This document shows positions 9,647-20,140 of a stretch of DNA of 64,000 nucleotides, in pieces. Location of the stretch: contig JARDVN010000001.1 of the NCBI GenBank assembly GCA_028994555.1, positions 1,612,001-1,676,000 of the forward strand, read 5' to 3'. Below the pieces are notes generated by a model, which saw nothing but the letters and a program-made list of their open reading frames with translations, had not been told where the DNA came from and ran no database searches. The translations under genes were made by a program, and so were the position numbers. The stretch comes from Citrobacter amalonaticus. GTDB lineage: Bacteria > Pseudomonadota > Gammaproteobacteria > Enterobacterales > Enterobacteriaceae. How positions within the stretch are numbered: the first letter of the stretch is position 1; each line of letters begins with the position of its first letter.

Positions 9647-10906
9647 TTATTTCTGCATTTCACGCTCAACGCGTTTGGCGACACCCGGCATAACCTGTTG
9701 CGGATCATTTCCCATCCAGACTTTTTTCAGCCCGTCGTTGAGAATGCTATTCCATTTCGCGGTATTTGAACCGGCGGTGGGATATTGGTGAGAAAACGCC
9801 AGTGAATCGATATAGGCGGAAACATCAACACTCTTAAAGCCATCCGCCCATGCTTTGGCGACTTTCTGATTAGCCGGAATCACCACTTTGCCCGCTGCCA
9901 GCGTTTGCTGCGCATGTTCTGAACTCATGAATTCAATGAACTTCCAGGCGGCCTCTTTATGCTGGCTTTTGGCAGACATGGCGAATGCCAGGCTATGAGA
10001 GACGCCAGCCTGTTCTGCCATTTTGGGCATCGGAACTACCCCGACATGATCGTTAATCAGTTCGTTCTGTGAGAACGGCAGCGCCCACCACGAGCCCGCG
10101 TAGATCATCGCCACCCGATTGGACTGGAAGACATCGGCAGCTTTCATTTCGCCTGGCGGCTGGAGCAGTCCTGCCTTCAGCATGCCCTGAACGTCGCGAT
10201 ACATGGCGATCGCGTTGTTGCTGGCAACGTCCGTTTTACCCTCTGGCAGGACAATCTGAGTGCCGGCCTGGAGCAGCAGGTTAAAGTAGCTGTCCTGACC
10301 GCTGCCGAGATCCATCGCCAACGGATAAGAATGCTGATCCAGATTTTTACGTAACTGTTCCGATTTCTGTTTTAAATCGTCCCATGTCCAATTTTTATCG
10401 GGATAGGTTACGCCAGCCTGATCAAACATTTTTTTGTTATACCACACGGCAATCGCGTCGATATCACGTGGAATAGCGTATTGTTGAGACTGGTACTGAT
10501 AAGCATCGACAGAGCTTTTCACGAAATCATCAAGATTTGGTGATGAATTATCTTTTAAATAAGGGGTCAGTGGTTCCAGCATGCCGTTTTTAACGTACTG
10601 TTGAAAATTCGGCATATTCATCCAGAATACATCCGGCGCCACATTACCCCCGACAGCAGAACTGAGCTTTATGAAATATTGATCGTAGGGTGTTAGTTCA
10701 ATTTCAACTTTCACACCGGGGTTATTTTTTTCAAACTCATTAACCAGTTGCTGTTCGCCGGGAAGTTGATTTCGATCCCATAGCGTGTAGCGTAATTTAA
10801 CGGGCTTATCTGTTGTCTGGCCTTCTGCACTGGTAACAGCCGGTGCGGCCAGTAAACAGGAAAAAAGGCATGCCAGGGCAACATTATTTTTATTCAAGGT
10901 ATACAT
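9647..10906 (-). CDS. Sugar ABC transporter substrate-binding protein (family 1)
   Basis: Periplasmic binding protein of about 419 residues that delivers sugar to the permease pair. The signal peptide is MYTLNKNNVALACLFSCLLAAPAVTSA, with likely cleavage before EGQ. The mature part shows family-1 features: VEIELTPYDQYFIKLSSA, APDVFWMN, YAIPRDIDAIAVWYNKKMF and AAWKFIEFMSS. I chose ATG 10906 because AGAGGGAAG lies just upstream and the signal peptide then starts properly. An upstream in-frame start would add 18 unlikely residues. First gene of the minus-strand locus. Confidence 0.9.
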   Translation of the reverse strand: MYTLNKNNVALACLFSCLLAAPAVTSAEGQTTDKPVKLRYTLWDRNQLPGEQQLVNEFEKNNPGVKVEIELTPYDQYFIKLSSAVGGNVAPDVFWMNMPNFQQYVKNGMLEPLTPYLKDNSSPNLDDFVKSSVDAYQYQSQQYAIPRDIDAIAVWYNKKMFDQAGVTYPDKNWTWDDLKQKSEQLRKNLDQHSYPLAMDLGSGQDSYFNLLLQAGTQIVLPEGKTDVASNNAIAMYRDVQGMLKAGLLQPPGEMKAADVFQSNRVAMIYAGSWWALPFSQNELINDHVGVVPMPKMAEQAGVSHSLAFAMSAKSQHKEAAWKFIEFMSSEHAQQTLAAGKVVIPANQKVAKAWADGFKSVDVSAYIDSLAFSHQYPTAGSNTAKWNSILNDGLKKVWMGNDPQQVMPGVAKRVEREMQK

Positions 10907-11212
10907 AACTTCCCTCTTTATTCGGGTCAGAATGTCGGTGAGGTAAATTACAGAAGCCATTGAATCTTCTGTGTAACAAAGGGGAAAGTCAAAGAGGGAA
11001 AAATGAGCGAATTATCGCATTAAAACAACCTGGCTTTTCGGTAGGTTTCTCTTTTATCAAAACGAAAAGAGGGCGAAAAGGGAGGCTTCAGGCATTGTTC
11101 TTTCTTTCAACGGGTTAGGATTTTTCTACCGACGAAAAGCGAAAAATGGCGGGCGAAAAATTAACCTTCAAAACTGCGAGCACTATCACCTTATCTTTCG
11201 CGGACAGGAAAG
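10907..11212 (-). promoter_or_regulatory. Promoter region of sugar locus with CGAAAA repeats
   Basis: Gene-free stretch upstream of the binding-protein gene. CGAAAA occurs at 11063, 11074, 11133, 11140 and 11154 in one orientation, and CTTTTCG-like sequence lies near 11033-11040. Similar CGAAAG motifs occur before the DeoR-type gene at 3546. These are candidate operators, proposed by inspection only. Confidence 0.45.
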
Positions 11213-11237
11213 AAAAACGGGGAGCATTCCCCGTTTT
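11213..11237 (-). terminator. Rho-independent terminator of garD
   Basis: Stem AAAACGGGGA/TCCCCGTTTT with a GCAT loop. On the minus strand it is followed by TTTTTC, 25 bp past the garD stop. Confidence 0.8.
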
Positions 11238-11261
11238 CCCGGTTGCTTTCGTTTCGAAAGA

Positions 11262-12834
11262 TCAGGTCACTGGCGCCGGGTTAAAGACGGCCAGCTGATT
11301 GTGTAGTCCCCATTGATCGGAGAACGTTTTCTTACGGCCGCTGGCGACATCGAGAATAAACTCGAACAGCTTCTGACCGACGTCCTCAATGGTCTCTTCG
11401 CCGGTGGCGATAGTACCTGCGTTGATATCCATTAAATCGTACCAGCGATTTGCCAGCTCGGTTCGCGTCGCCATCTTAATCACCGGCACGGCCATCAGGC
11501 CATACGGCGTGCCGCGACCGGTGGTGAACACCTGGACGGTGATCCCGGACGCGACCTGCTGTGTGCCGCAGACAAAATCGCTGGCGGGTGTTGCGGCATA
11601 AATCAGACCGCGTTTGGTCGGGCGCTGGCCCGGAGAGAGCACTTCGACAATCGCGCTTTTACCGGATTTCGCAATTGAGCCCAGCGCTTTTTCCACCACA
11701 TTCGCCAGCCCCCCTTTTTTGTTACCCGGAGAGGGGTTCGCGCTACGATCGGTTTTCCCCATATCGAGATAGTTGTCGTACCAGGCCATCTCTTCCAGCA
11801 GACGTTTACCCACCTCTTCGTTGATGGTACGCGGCGTCAGCAGATGAATCGCATCACGCACTTCAGTGACTTCGGAGAACATCACCGTGGCGCCGCAGCG
11901 TACCAGCAGATCAGAGGCGTAGCCCACCGCCGGGTTCGCCGTCACGCCGGAAAAAGCATCGCTGCCGCCGCACTGCATGCCGACGACCAGTTCAGACGCC
12001 GGGCAGGTTTCACGCTGGCGCAGATTCAGCTTAGCCAGATGGCGCTCAGCGACCTGCAGGATATCATCGACCATAGAACGAAAGCCTACATGCTTCTCGT
12101 CCTGAAGGCTGACGATGCTGGCGCTGTCGACCGGAATACTTTGCACATCGTCGGTACCTTCCAGCAAACGCTCCGGCTGCAGTTTTTCACAGCCCAGGCC
12201 AATGACCATCACTTCGCCGCCAAAGTTTGGGTTCAGCGAGATGTTATGGATGGTACGAATCGGCACCACGGCTGCCGGCGCGTTAATTGCCACGCCGCAA
12301 CCGTACAGGTGGTTAAGTCCGACCACACCATCGACGTTCGGGTATTTGGGCAGCAGATCGCGCTCAATGATTTTGACGACATAATCCACTACGCCCGCCA
12401 CGCAGTGCACGCTGGTGGTGATGCCGAGCAGATTCTTGGTGCCTACGCTGCCATCGGCGTTGCGGTAGCCTTCAAAGGTATAGCCTTCCAGTGGCGGCAG
12501 GGGGGTCCGGGACTTTGGTCGCCAGTGGCAGAGTGTGCAACGGCGGCGCTTTCGGCAGCTCAACCATGGATTCATCAATCCAGCTTCCGCGCGGAATGTT
12601 GCGCATGGCGTAGCCGATCACTTCACCGTAACGTACGATTTCGCCATGAACCGGAATATCCACCAGCGCGACTTTATGTCCCTGTGGAATATGTTCAATC
12701 AGCTCCAGTCCATCCGGGAATCGCGTCCCGGCTTTCAAACCATTGTCATTAACAATGATCGCCACATTATCTGTTTCATGGACCTTTATATAAAATGCGC
12801 TCGGCGATTCTTGTCTGATTTCGATGTTGGCCAT
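11262..12834 (-). CDS. garD: Galactarate dehydratase (frameshifted)
   Basis: Dehydrates D-galactarate to 5-dehydro-4-deoxy-D-glucarate, the first step of galactarate catabolism. The N-terminal SAF-like domain ([19 protein letters not shown]) is followed by the UxaA/GarD catalytic domain with [38 protein letters not shown] and [13 protein letters not shown]6 run on plus (12500-12505) breaks the frame at residue 110. One base fewer joins [22 protein letters not shown] and yields 523 residues, exactly the E. coli length. Divergent from garP and related to uxaA at 50.2 kb. Confidence 0.95.
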
Positions 12835-13215
12835 TGTCCAGTATTCTCCAACCGGGGTGATATTAATATAGAGAGTTCTGCGAATCTGATTATTAAAATA
12901 AGGAAAAGCTGTCGTGAAATAAGGATGTCAGGAGTTCAAAAATAAGAATGTGATCCAGATCACTCGTTATGGTGAAAGCCCGGCTATCAGGGGTGGTAAA
13001 GCGTAAATATGTGCATCAGCGCCCAGCGTTATGGGCATTTGCTCAAGATATTATTTGCAATTAACGTTGTTAATGAGCATCTGCACAATGCGTAATGCTT
13101 TCTGCCTGATTATACTGAATTACGAACTGAGTCTCTGCATTTATTAATAAGCGATAGCGTCTGTCATCAATAAATAATAATAAAAATGTCTGGTTAAGTG
13201 CCTGAGGTAAATAAA
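12835..13215. promoter_or_regulatory. Divergent garD-garP control region
   Basis: Non-coding 381 bp between divergent gar genes. It holds a strong CRP site (12949-12964), an AT-rich 3' half and the garP ribosome site TGAGGTAA at 13203-13210. In E. coli the gar genes are activated by CdaR. I could not identify a CdaR site by eye. Confidence 0.6.
12949..12964. promoter_or_regulatory. CRP binding site
   Basis: TGTGATCCAGATCACT matches the consensus TGTGA-N6-TCACA in 9 of 10 positions. It is placed between garD and garP and is consistent with catabolite control of galactarate use. Confidence 0.8.
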
Positions 13216-14550
13216 ATGATTCTGGATACCGTGGTAGAAAAAAAGAAAGGTACGCATACCCGCTATTTAATTCTGCTGATAATTTTTATTGTCACAGCGG
13301 TTAACTACGCGGACCGGGCGACGCTATCCATTGCCGGTACCGAAGTTGCTAAAGAGTTGCAGTTGAGCGCTGTGTCAATGGGCTACATCTTCTCTGCCTT
13401 TGGCTGGGCCTATCTGCTGATGCAAATCCCCGGCGGCTGGCTGCTCGATAAGTTTGGTTCGAAAAAAGTTTACACTTACAGCCTGTTCTTCTGGTCGCTG
13501 TTCACCTTCCTGCAAGGCTTCGTGGATATGTTCCCGCTGGCCTGGGCAGGGGTTTCCATGTTCTTTATGCGCTTTATGTTGGGTTTCTCGGAAGCGCCTT
13601 CGTTCCCGGCAAACGCCCGTATTGTCGCGGCCTGGTTCCCGACTAAAGAGCGTGGAACCGCGTCGGCAATCTTTAACTCTGCTCAGTATTTTTCACTGGC
13701 GCTGTTCTCGCCGCTGCTGGGCTGGTTGACCTTTGCCTGGGGCTGGGAGCACGTCTTCACTGTGATGGGCGTGATAGGGTTTGTCCTGACGGCGCTATGG
13801 GTCAAACTGATTCATAACCCCACCGATCACCCACGGATGTCCGCAGAAGAGTTGAAGTTCATCTCTGAAAACGGTGCGGTCGTGGATATGGACCACAAGA
13901 AACCGGGCAGCGCAGTGGCAAGTGGTCCAAAACTGCATTACATCAAACAGTTATTGACCAACCGCATGATGCTTGGCGTGTTCTTCGGACAGTATTTCAT
14001 CAACACGATCACCTGGTTCTTCCTGACCTGGTTTCCGATTTACCTGGTTCAGGAAAAAGGAATGTCGATCCTGAAAGTGGGGCTGGTGGCTTCGATTCCG
14101 GCGCTGTGTGGTTTCGCTGGCGGCGTACTGGGCGGTGTGTTCTCGGATTATCTGATTAAGCGCGGTTTTTCAATCACCGTAGCGCGTAAGCTGCCGATTG
14201 TGCTGGGAATGCTGCTGGCCTCCACCATCATTCTGTGCAACTACACCGACAACACCGCGCTGGTGGTGACGCTGATGGCGCTGGCCTTCTTTGGAAAAGG
14301 ATTTGGCGCACTGGGCTGGCCGGTGATTTCGGACACCGCGCCGAAAGAGATTGTGGGCCTGTGCGGCGGGGTATTTAACGTCTTTGGCAATGTGGCATCT
14401 ATCGTAACGCCACTGGTTATCGGTTACCTGGTAAGTGAACTGCATTCCTTCAACGCCGCGCTGGTATTCGTTGGCTGTTCCGCGCTGATGGCAATGGTGT
14501 GCTACCTGTTTATTGTCGGTGACATTAAACGTATGGAATTGCAGAAATAA
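13216..14550 (+). CDS. garP: Galactarate/glucarate/glycerate MFS transporter
   Basis: Inner-membrane symporter for galactarate and glucarate, anion:cation symporter family of the MFS. It has 444 residues with 12 predicted helices and the MFS loop motif GWLLDKFGSKK after helix 2. It is almost identical to E. coli GarP throughout. I chose ATG 13216 (MILDTVVEKKKG) to match E. coli, with TGAGGTAA upstream. An in-frame GTG at 13198 is less likely. First gene of garPLRK. Intact. Confidence 0.96.
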   Translation: MILDTVVEKKKGTHTRYLILLIIFIVTAVNYADRATLSIAGTEVAKELQLSAVSMGYIFSAFGWAYLLMQIPGGWLLDKFGSKKVYTYSLFFWSLFTFLQGFVDMFPLAWAGVSMFFMRFMLGFSEAPSFPANARIVAAWFPTKERGTASAIFNSAQYFSLALFSPLLGWLTFAWGWEHVFTVMGVIGFVLTALWVKLIHNPTDHPRMSAEELKFISENGAVVDMDHKKPGSAVASGPKLHYIKQLLTNRMMLGVFFGQYFINTITWFFLTWFPIYLVQEKGMSILKVGLVASIPALCGFAGGVLGGVFSDYLIKRGFSITVARKLPIVLGMLLASTIILCNYTDNTALVVTLMALAFFGKGFGALGWPVISDTAPKEIVGLCGGVFNVFGNVASIVTPLVIGYLVSELHSFNAALVFVGCSALMAMVCYLFIVGDIKRMELQK

Positions 14551-14578
14551 TTAACGGTTAAGTGACAAGGTAAAAGTG

Positions 14579-15350
14579 ATGAATAACGACATCTTCCCGA
14601 ACAAATTCAAAGCAGCGCTGGCTGCGCATCAGATTCAGATTGGTTGCTGGTCAGCGCTGGCAAGCCCCATCAGTACCGAAGTCTTAGGACTGGCGGGCTT
14701 CGACTGGCTGGTGTTGGATGGCGAGCATGCGCCAAATGATGTCTCCACCTTTATTCCGCAACTGATGGCGCTGAAAGGCAGTTCCAGCGCGCCGGTTGTG
14801 CGTGTACCGACCAATGAACCGGTGATTATCAAGCGCCTGCTGGATATCGGTTTTTACAACTTCCTGATCCCGTTTGTGGAAACAGAAGAAGAGGCGGTGA
14901 ACGCCGTGGCGTCGACGCGTTATCCGCCAGAAGGGATCCGTGGCGTGTCCGTATCGCATCGCGCCAACATGTTTGGCACCGTCCCGGATTACTTCGCGCA
15001 GTCCAACAAAAACATCACCATCATTGTGCAGATTGAGAGCCAGCAGGGCGTGGATAACGTCGACGCTATCGCCGCCACCGAAGGCGTCGACGGTATTTTC
15101 GTTGGTCCAAGCGATTTGGCTGCGGCGTTAGGCCACCTCGGCAATGCGTCTCATCCGGAAGTTCAGAAAGCTATTCAGCACATCTTTGCCCGTGCGAAAG
15201 CGCACGGCAAACCGAGCGGCATACTGGCACCAGTTGACGCCGACGCACGTCGCTATCTGGAATGGGGGGGCTACGTTTGTTGCCGTCGGCAGCGACCTGG
15301 GCGTGTTCCGCTCCGCCACACAGAAACTGGCTGATTCCTTTAAGAAATAA
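14579..15350 (+). CDS. garL: 5-keto-4-deoxy-D-glucarate aldolase (frameshifted)
   Basis: Class II aldolase of the HpcH/HpaI family that splits 5-keto-4-deoxy-D-glucarate into pyruvate and tartronate semialdehyde. Visible motifs are [29 protein letters not shown] and [17 protein letters not shown]7 run (15264-15270) breaks the frame near the C-terminus. With one G fewer the tail reads [20 protein letters not shown]...FKK, giving 256 residues as in E. coli. I chose ATG 14579 over the adjacent GTG because it matches [10 protein letters not shown] of the family. Confidence 0.95.
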
Positions 15351-15385
15351 CCACCACCGAAACAAGAGAGATAATTGATATGACG

Positions 15386-16270
15386 ATGAAAGTTGGTTTT
15401 ATTGGCCTGGGTATCATGGGTAAACCAATGAGTAAAAACCTCCTGAAAGCAGGTTACTCGCTGGTGGTTTCTGACCGTAATCCTGACGCGATCGCTGACG
15501 TTATCGCGGCAGGTGCAGAAACCGCGTCTAACGCCAAAGCGATTGCTGAGCAGTGTGATGTGATCATCACCATGCTACCGAACTCTCCGCACGTGAAAGA
15601 GGTTGCGCTGGGCGAAGGCGGCATTATCGAAGGGGCGAAACCGGGGACGGTGCTGATCGATATGAGCTCCATCGCACCGCTGGCGAGCCGTGAAATCAGC
15701 GACGCGCTCAAAGCCAAAGGCATCGACATGCTGGACGCGCCGGTGAGCGGCGGTGAGCCAAAGGCAATCGATGGCACGTTGTCGGTGATGGTTGGCGGCG
15801 ACAAGGCGATTTTCGATAAATACTATGATCTGCTGAAAGCGATGGCGGGATCCGTTGTTCATACCGGTGATATCGGGGCGGGTAACGTTACCAAACTGGC
15901 GAACCAGGTGATCGTGGCGCTGAACATTGCCGCGATGTCTGAAGCGCTGACCCTGGCAACCAAAGCCGGCGTAAACCCGGATCTGGTTTATCAGGCGATC
16001 CGGGGTGGTCTGGCGGGCAGCACCGTACTGGATGCGAAAGCGCCGATGGTGATGGATCGTAACTTCAAGCCGGGTTTCCGTATCGATCTGCACATTAAAG
16101 ATCTGGCAAACGCGCTGGATACGTCTCATGGTGTTGGCGCTCAGCTTCCGCTGACCGCGGCTGTTATGGAGATGATGCAGGCGCTGCGTGCTGACGGCCT
16201 GGGAACTGCCGACCATAGCGCGCTGGCATGCTACTACGAAAAACTGGCGAAAGTGGAAGTCACTCGCTAA
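15386..16270 (+). CDS. garR: Tartronate semialdehyde reductase
   Basis: 2-hydroxy-3-oxopropionate reductase that reduces tartronate semialdehyde to D-glycerate with NAD(P)H. The protein has 294 residues. Its N-terminal Rossmann motif is GFIGLGIMGKPM, the substrate-binding signature is DAPVSGGEPKA, and the conserved lysine region is GNVTKLANQVIV. Nearly identical to E. coli GarR. The start MKVGFIG is used rather than MTMKVG six bases earlier. Third gene of garPLRK, intact. Confidence 0.96.
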   Translation: MKVGFIGLGIMGKPMSKNLLKAGYSLVVSDRNPDAIADVIAAGAETASNAKAIAEQCDVIITMLPNSPHVKEVALGEGGIIEGAKPGTVLIDMSSIAPLASREISDALKAKGIDMLDAPVSGGEPKAIDGTLSVMVGGDKAIFDKYYDLLKAMAGSVVHTGDIGAGNVTKLANQVIVALNIAAMSEALTLATKAGVNPDLVYQAIRGGLAGSTVLDAKAPMVMDRNFKPGFRIDLHIKDLANALDTSHGVGAQLPLTAAVMEMMQALRADGLGTADHSALACYYEKLAKVEVTR

Positions 16271-16275
16271 TGACG

Positions 16276-16346
16276 TCGTGCCCGGTGGCGCTACGCTTAC
16301 CGGGCCTACACAGTAGGCCGGATAAGTGAAACGTCATCCGGCGTTG
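16276..16346. repeat. REP/BIME element
   Basis: Palindromic GCCCGGTGGCGCTACGCTTA...CCGGGCCTAC followed by GTAGGCCGGATAAG...CATCCGGC, two inverted REP units between garR and garK. Confidence 0.85.
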
Positions 16347-16376
16347 TACAGCGTTGTGCAGTAACAGGCGATCATC

Positions 16377-17527
16377 ATGAAAATCGTAATTGCCCCAGAC
16401 TCTTATAAAGAAAGCCTTTCTGCTACTGAGGTAGCTCAGGCGATAGAAAAAGGATTTCGGGAAATTTTCCCCGATGCGCAGTATGTTTCCGTTCCGGTCG
16501 CCGATGGGGGCGAGGGGACGGTTGAAGCTATGATTGCCGCCACGCACGGTTCTGCACATTCCGCTCTGGTGACCGGACCGCTGGGTGAAAAAGTGAATGC
16601 CAGCTGGGGCATGTCAGGCGACGGAAAGACCGCGTTTATAGAAATGGCGGCCGCCAGCGGACTGGCGCTGGTTCCCCCCCGGAAAACGTAACCCCCCCTG
16701 ATTACCACTTCGCGTGGCACCGGGGGAGCTTATTTTGCAGGCGCTGGACAGTGGAGCAAGCAATATTATTATCGGCATTGGCGGAAGCGCGACCAATGAC
16801 GGCGGTGCCGGGATGGTTCAGGCGTTGGGCGCGAAGCTGTGTGATGCCAACGGAACTGAAATTGGCTACGGCGGCGGTAGCCTGAACACTCTCAACACCA
16901 TTGATGTGTCTGGTCTGGATCCGCGCATTAAACAGTGTGCTATTCGCGTTGCTTGTGATGTGACCAATACGCTGGTGGGCGAACAGGGAGCTTCGCGGAT
17001 CTTTGGCCCACAAAAAGGGGCGACGGAACCGCTGATCCTCGAACTGGACCGCAATCTGGCTCACTACGCGGATATGATTAAAAAAATCACTGGGTATGGA
17101 CGTGAGAAACGTGCCTGGCGCAGGTGCGGCCGGTGGCATGGGCGCGGCGCTTATGGCCTTTCTCGGCGCAGAGCTGAAAAGCGGAATTGAGATCGTCACC
17201 CAGGCGCTCAATCTGGAAGAACATATTCACGACTGTACGCTGGTGGTCACTGGTGAAGGACGCATCGACAGCCAGAGTATTCACGGCAAAGTGCCGGTCG
17301 GCGTGGCGAGTGTCGCGAAAAAATATCACAAGCCGGTGATTGGCATCGCGGGCAGTCTGACGCGGGATGTCGGCGTGGTGCATCAATATGGAATCGATGC
17401 TGTGTTCAGCGTGTTAACCAGTATTGGCACGCTGGAAGAGGCCTTTCGTGGCGCTTTTGACAACATTTACCGGGCATCGCGAAACATTGCGGCGACGCTG
17501 GCGGTGGGAATGCGCAGTGCGGGGTGA
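16377..17527 (+). CDS. garK: Glycerate 2-kinase (frameshifted)
   Basis: Phosphorylates D-glycerate to 2-phosphoglycerate, the last step of galactarate catabolism. The N-terminus is [20 protein letters not shown]. Conserved blocks are [45 protein letters not shown] and GIAGSLTRD. Four runs disturb the frame: C7 at 16674-16680 (+1), C7 at 16692-16698 (+2), G5 at 16722-16726 (+1) and A7 at 17080-17086 (+1). Removing five bases in total gives 381 residues, exactly the E. coli length, with every conserved block in frame. The TGA stop overlaps the -35 box of rnpB. Confidence 0.93.
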
Positions 17528-17552
17528 CAAGGGCACGCAAACCCTCTATACT
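17524..17552 (+). promoter_or_regulatory. rnpB promoter
   Basis: GTGACA (17524-17529), a 17-bp spacer and TATACT (17547-17552), located 8 bp before the RNase P RNA start. The -35 hexamer contains the garK stop codon. Confidence 0.8.
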
Positions 17553-17559
17553 TCGCGCC

Positions 17560-17935
<376 letters not shown>

Positions 17936-17959
17936 CTTCTTCTAAAACAATACGTTGGT

Positions 17960-19623
17960 GTGTCTCAGGCCTTAACAGGTGAAAATGTGACACAAACTGT
18001 GATACAGACGAGGCACACCAACGGCTGTTCCATTCCGAATATCCTAAAACGTGGCAACCGCTACAGCCTTCATTTCAGACTACCTTCAGGTGGTTTCTTT
18101 CGTGTGTCTCTGGGCTGCGATTCAGCCAGTAGAGCAAGATTTATATCTTCTCGTCTCTCCATGTTCATTTCTCTTGTAAAATCGTCAAAGATGAAACCAG
18201 CCCTACTATTGGATATAGTGCAGAAAATGAAGAAGCTAGAACAAGACGATATTGATCGTTATTTACTTAAAATTCAGGCAGGTTTTTACGCCGCAGCAAA
18301 AAAAATTCCCTCAACAGTACGTAGCTCCCTGCGAGAATCCGGTTCATTGGCCCGCGAAAAACGAAATGCTCGTGATTTTGGACTGCTACTTGATGGAACC
18401 TTTAAACAAGATGTTGAACCGCTGTCGACAGATTCAGTCATAGAGCAACTTGGTAGCCAGTTTGATCTTACGGGTATGGAGGATGAAATCGATTATTTGG
18501 CTTCAGAGTATGATCTCCTCTGGCGACATTACTGCGATGCTCATATCGCTTTTATGGACCAACGGCATTCTGATTATCGGCAAATTGTTAACTCTATGCG
18601 ACCTGAAAGCGATTATGTTCCCGGTTCAGTTGGTAAGCCTGAAAAATCACAGGCCTCTACTTTGTCACTATCTGAAGCATGGAAGGGATTTGTAAAATTT
18701 AAGTCGGACTGGACTCCTAAGATTCGGCAGGAAAGTGAAAAGTATTACGAAGTCATAGAGGCTGTTCTGGGGGGCTGATACTACCGTCAATAGCATTACC
18801 CGTCGTGATATCAAAAATTTACTCGAGATGGCTGCGGGCCTTCCTCAACAGAACAAAAAGCCGTACAACAGGATGACTACTCAGGAGTGCCTTGATGCGG
18901 ATGATATCCCTGAGGGCGATCTGGTATCTTCGAGAACAGTTAACGGTTATTTAAAGCTGTGTCAGGGATTGTTTGCCTACCTAGTCAAAGAAGAAGATGT
19001 CCTTGAATCATCACCTACGAATAATGTCAAATTTGAGGCGAAAAGCCGCAGCTATGGCAGCTACAGCTTTACTGAGATGCGAAAGCTGGTAGCGTATTTT
19101 GCAACTCTTGAGGACTGGAAAAAATGGGTGTTTTTGCTGCTCGCATATACAGGTGCTCGCCGCTCTGAAATCGCAGCTTTGAACGTTTCGGATATCCGTC
19201 TGGATGATGATAGCCAGCGGCACTACATTATGATCCAAGACAGTAAGACTGATGCAGGAATACGACAAATTCCTCTTTCGCTTCGCTTGGTAGAAATGAA
19301 CTTTTTTAAGTTACGTCAAAGACAAGAATCCAGATGCAAAACTTTTCCCTCAAATCACTAATAAGACTCAGTTAACGCGCATTTTTCACGGCATACGTGA
19401 AACGCTGGATATAGATTACATAGATGATTTTAAGCGTCGTCGTATTATCCATAGTTTGCGCCATACCTTTATCACTGAAGCGACGAAAACTAACCATCCG
19501 CTACTTGTACAACGGACGGTCGGACACGAGCTGTCTCGCCTTGGTCAAACACAAGTGTATATACATGAGTTTAACGTTTCAGCTTTACTTCCGGTCATTG
19601 ATTGTATCGATTGGCTTAAATGA
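17960..19623 (+). CDS. Tyrosine-type site-specific integrase (frameshifted)
   Basis: Phage-type integrase expected to recombine attP with the rnpB 3' end. The C-terminal catalytic domain has the full set: Arg in YTGARRSEIAAL, H-x-x-R in HSLRHTFI, His in VGHE and Tyr in TQVYIH. The N-terminal part (ILKRGNRYSLHFRLPSGGFFRVSLG) resembles the arm-type or DUF6538-like region of long integrases. Frame breaks are at G6 (18769-18774) and T6 (19302-19307). Correction gives about 553 residues. The start is uncertain: GTG 17960 lies clear of attL, while an ATG at 17894 would sit inside rnpB. With no terminator between rnpB and this gene, read-through transcription is likely. Confidence 0.88.
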
Positions 19624-19703
19624 TATTAATTCTCATTTAATTGACATTTTGAGCCATTCATGATAAAATACCTCTTGTAATTAATAGCTTATGAGAGGTT
19701 GCT

Positions 19704-20046
19704 TTGTGCTTTGCCTTAATACCGCCAGCTTTTTTATCCACCATCGGCTGGCGAACGTAAAAAGCTGGTCAGCATCCTGAAGACCGCAGGTTTGACCCTG
19801 ACGACTTCGCGGATCCACCTTCTGCACCACCTGACACAAAACCAGATCCCGTTAACCGCCTTCGACCTGTCAAAGTTGGTAAACCTGCCGCTTTCAACAG
19901 TGCATCGAAATCTTTCGATGTTCGCTGATTTTGGGCTGGTTGATTTTATCGTTGACCGTTCAAGCGTCTGCCGCTGGTATCTTCTGACCAGTGGACGCAC
20001 TAACTATTGTCCGGCCTGCAACCAGACTTTCAACCCTGCTTACTGA
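19704..20046 (+). CDS. Small Fur-like winged-helix protein (frameshifted)
   Basis: Predicted DNA-binding protein of about 113 residues. The segment LTLTTSRIHLLHHLTQNQIPLTAFDLSKLVNLPLSTVHRNLSMFADFGLVDFI reads like the N-terminal winged helix of Fur-family repressors (T-x-x-R, L-T-A-x-D-L, S-T-V-x-R-x-L, G-L-V). It ends with CPACN, a CxxC that could bind zinc. The usual Fur dimerisation/metal domain is missing. The start TTG 19704 follows GAGAGG by 5 bp, and one T must be removed from T6 at 19730-19735 to join it to the domain. It may regulate element genes. The family assignment rests on motif reading only. Confidence 0.6.
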
Positions 20047-20140
20047 TACACCAAGAAATCACGCAAAATAGTACTACTGACGCATACCACCAGCGCCAGC
20101 GAACAGATACGCCTATTTATTACCGATACGGAGACCCTAC

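Noticed and set aside
11844..12752. 302-codon plus-strand frame
   Set aside because: Shadow of garD on the opposite strand.
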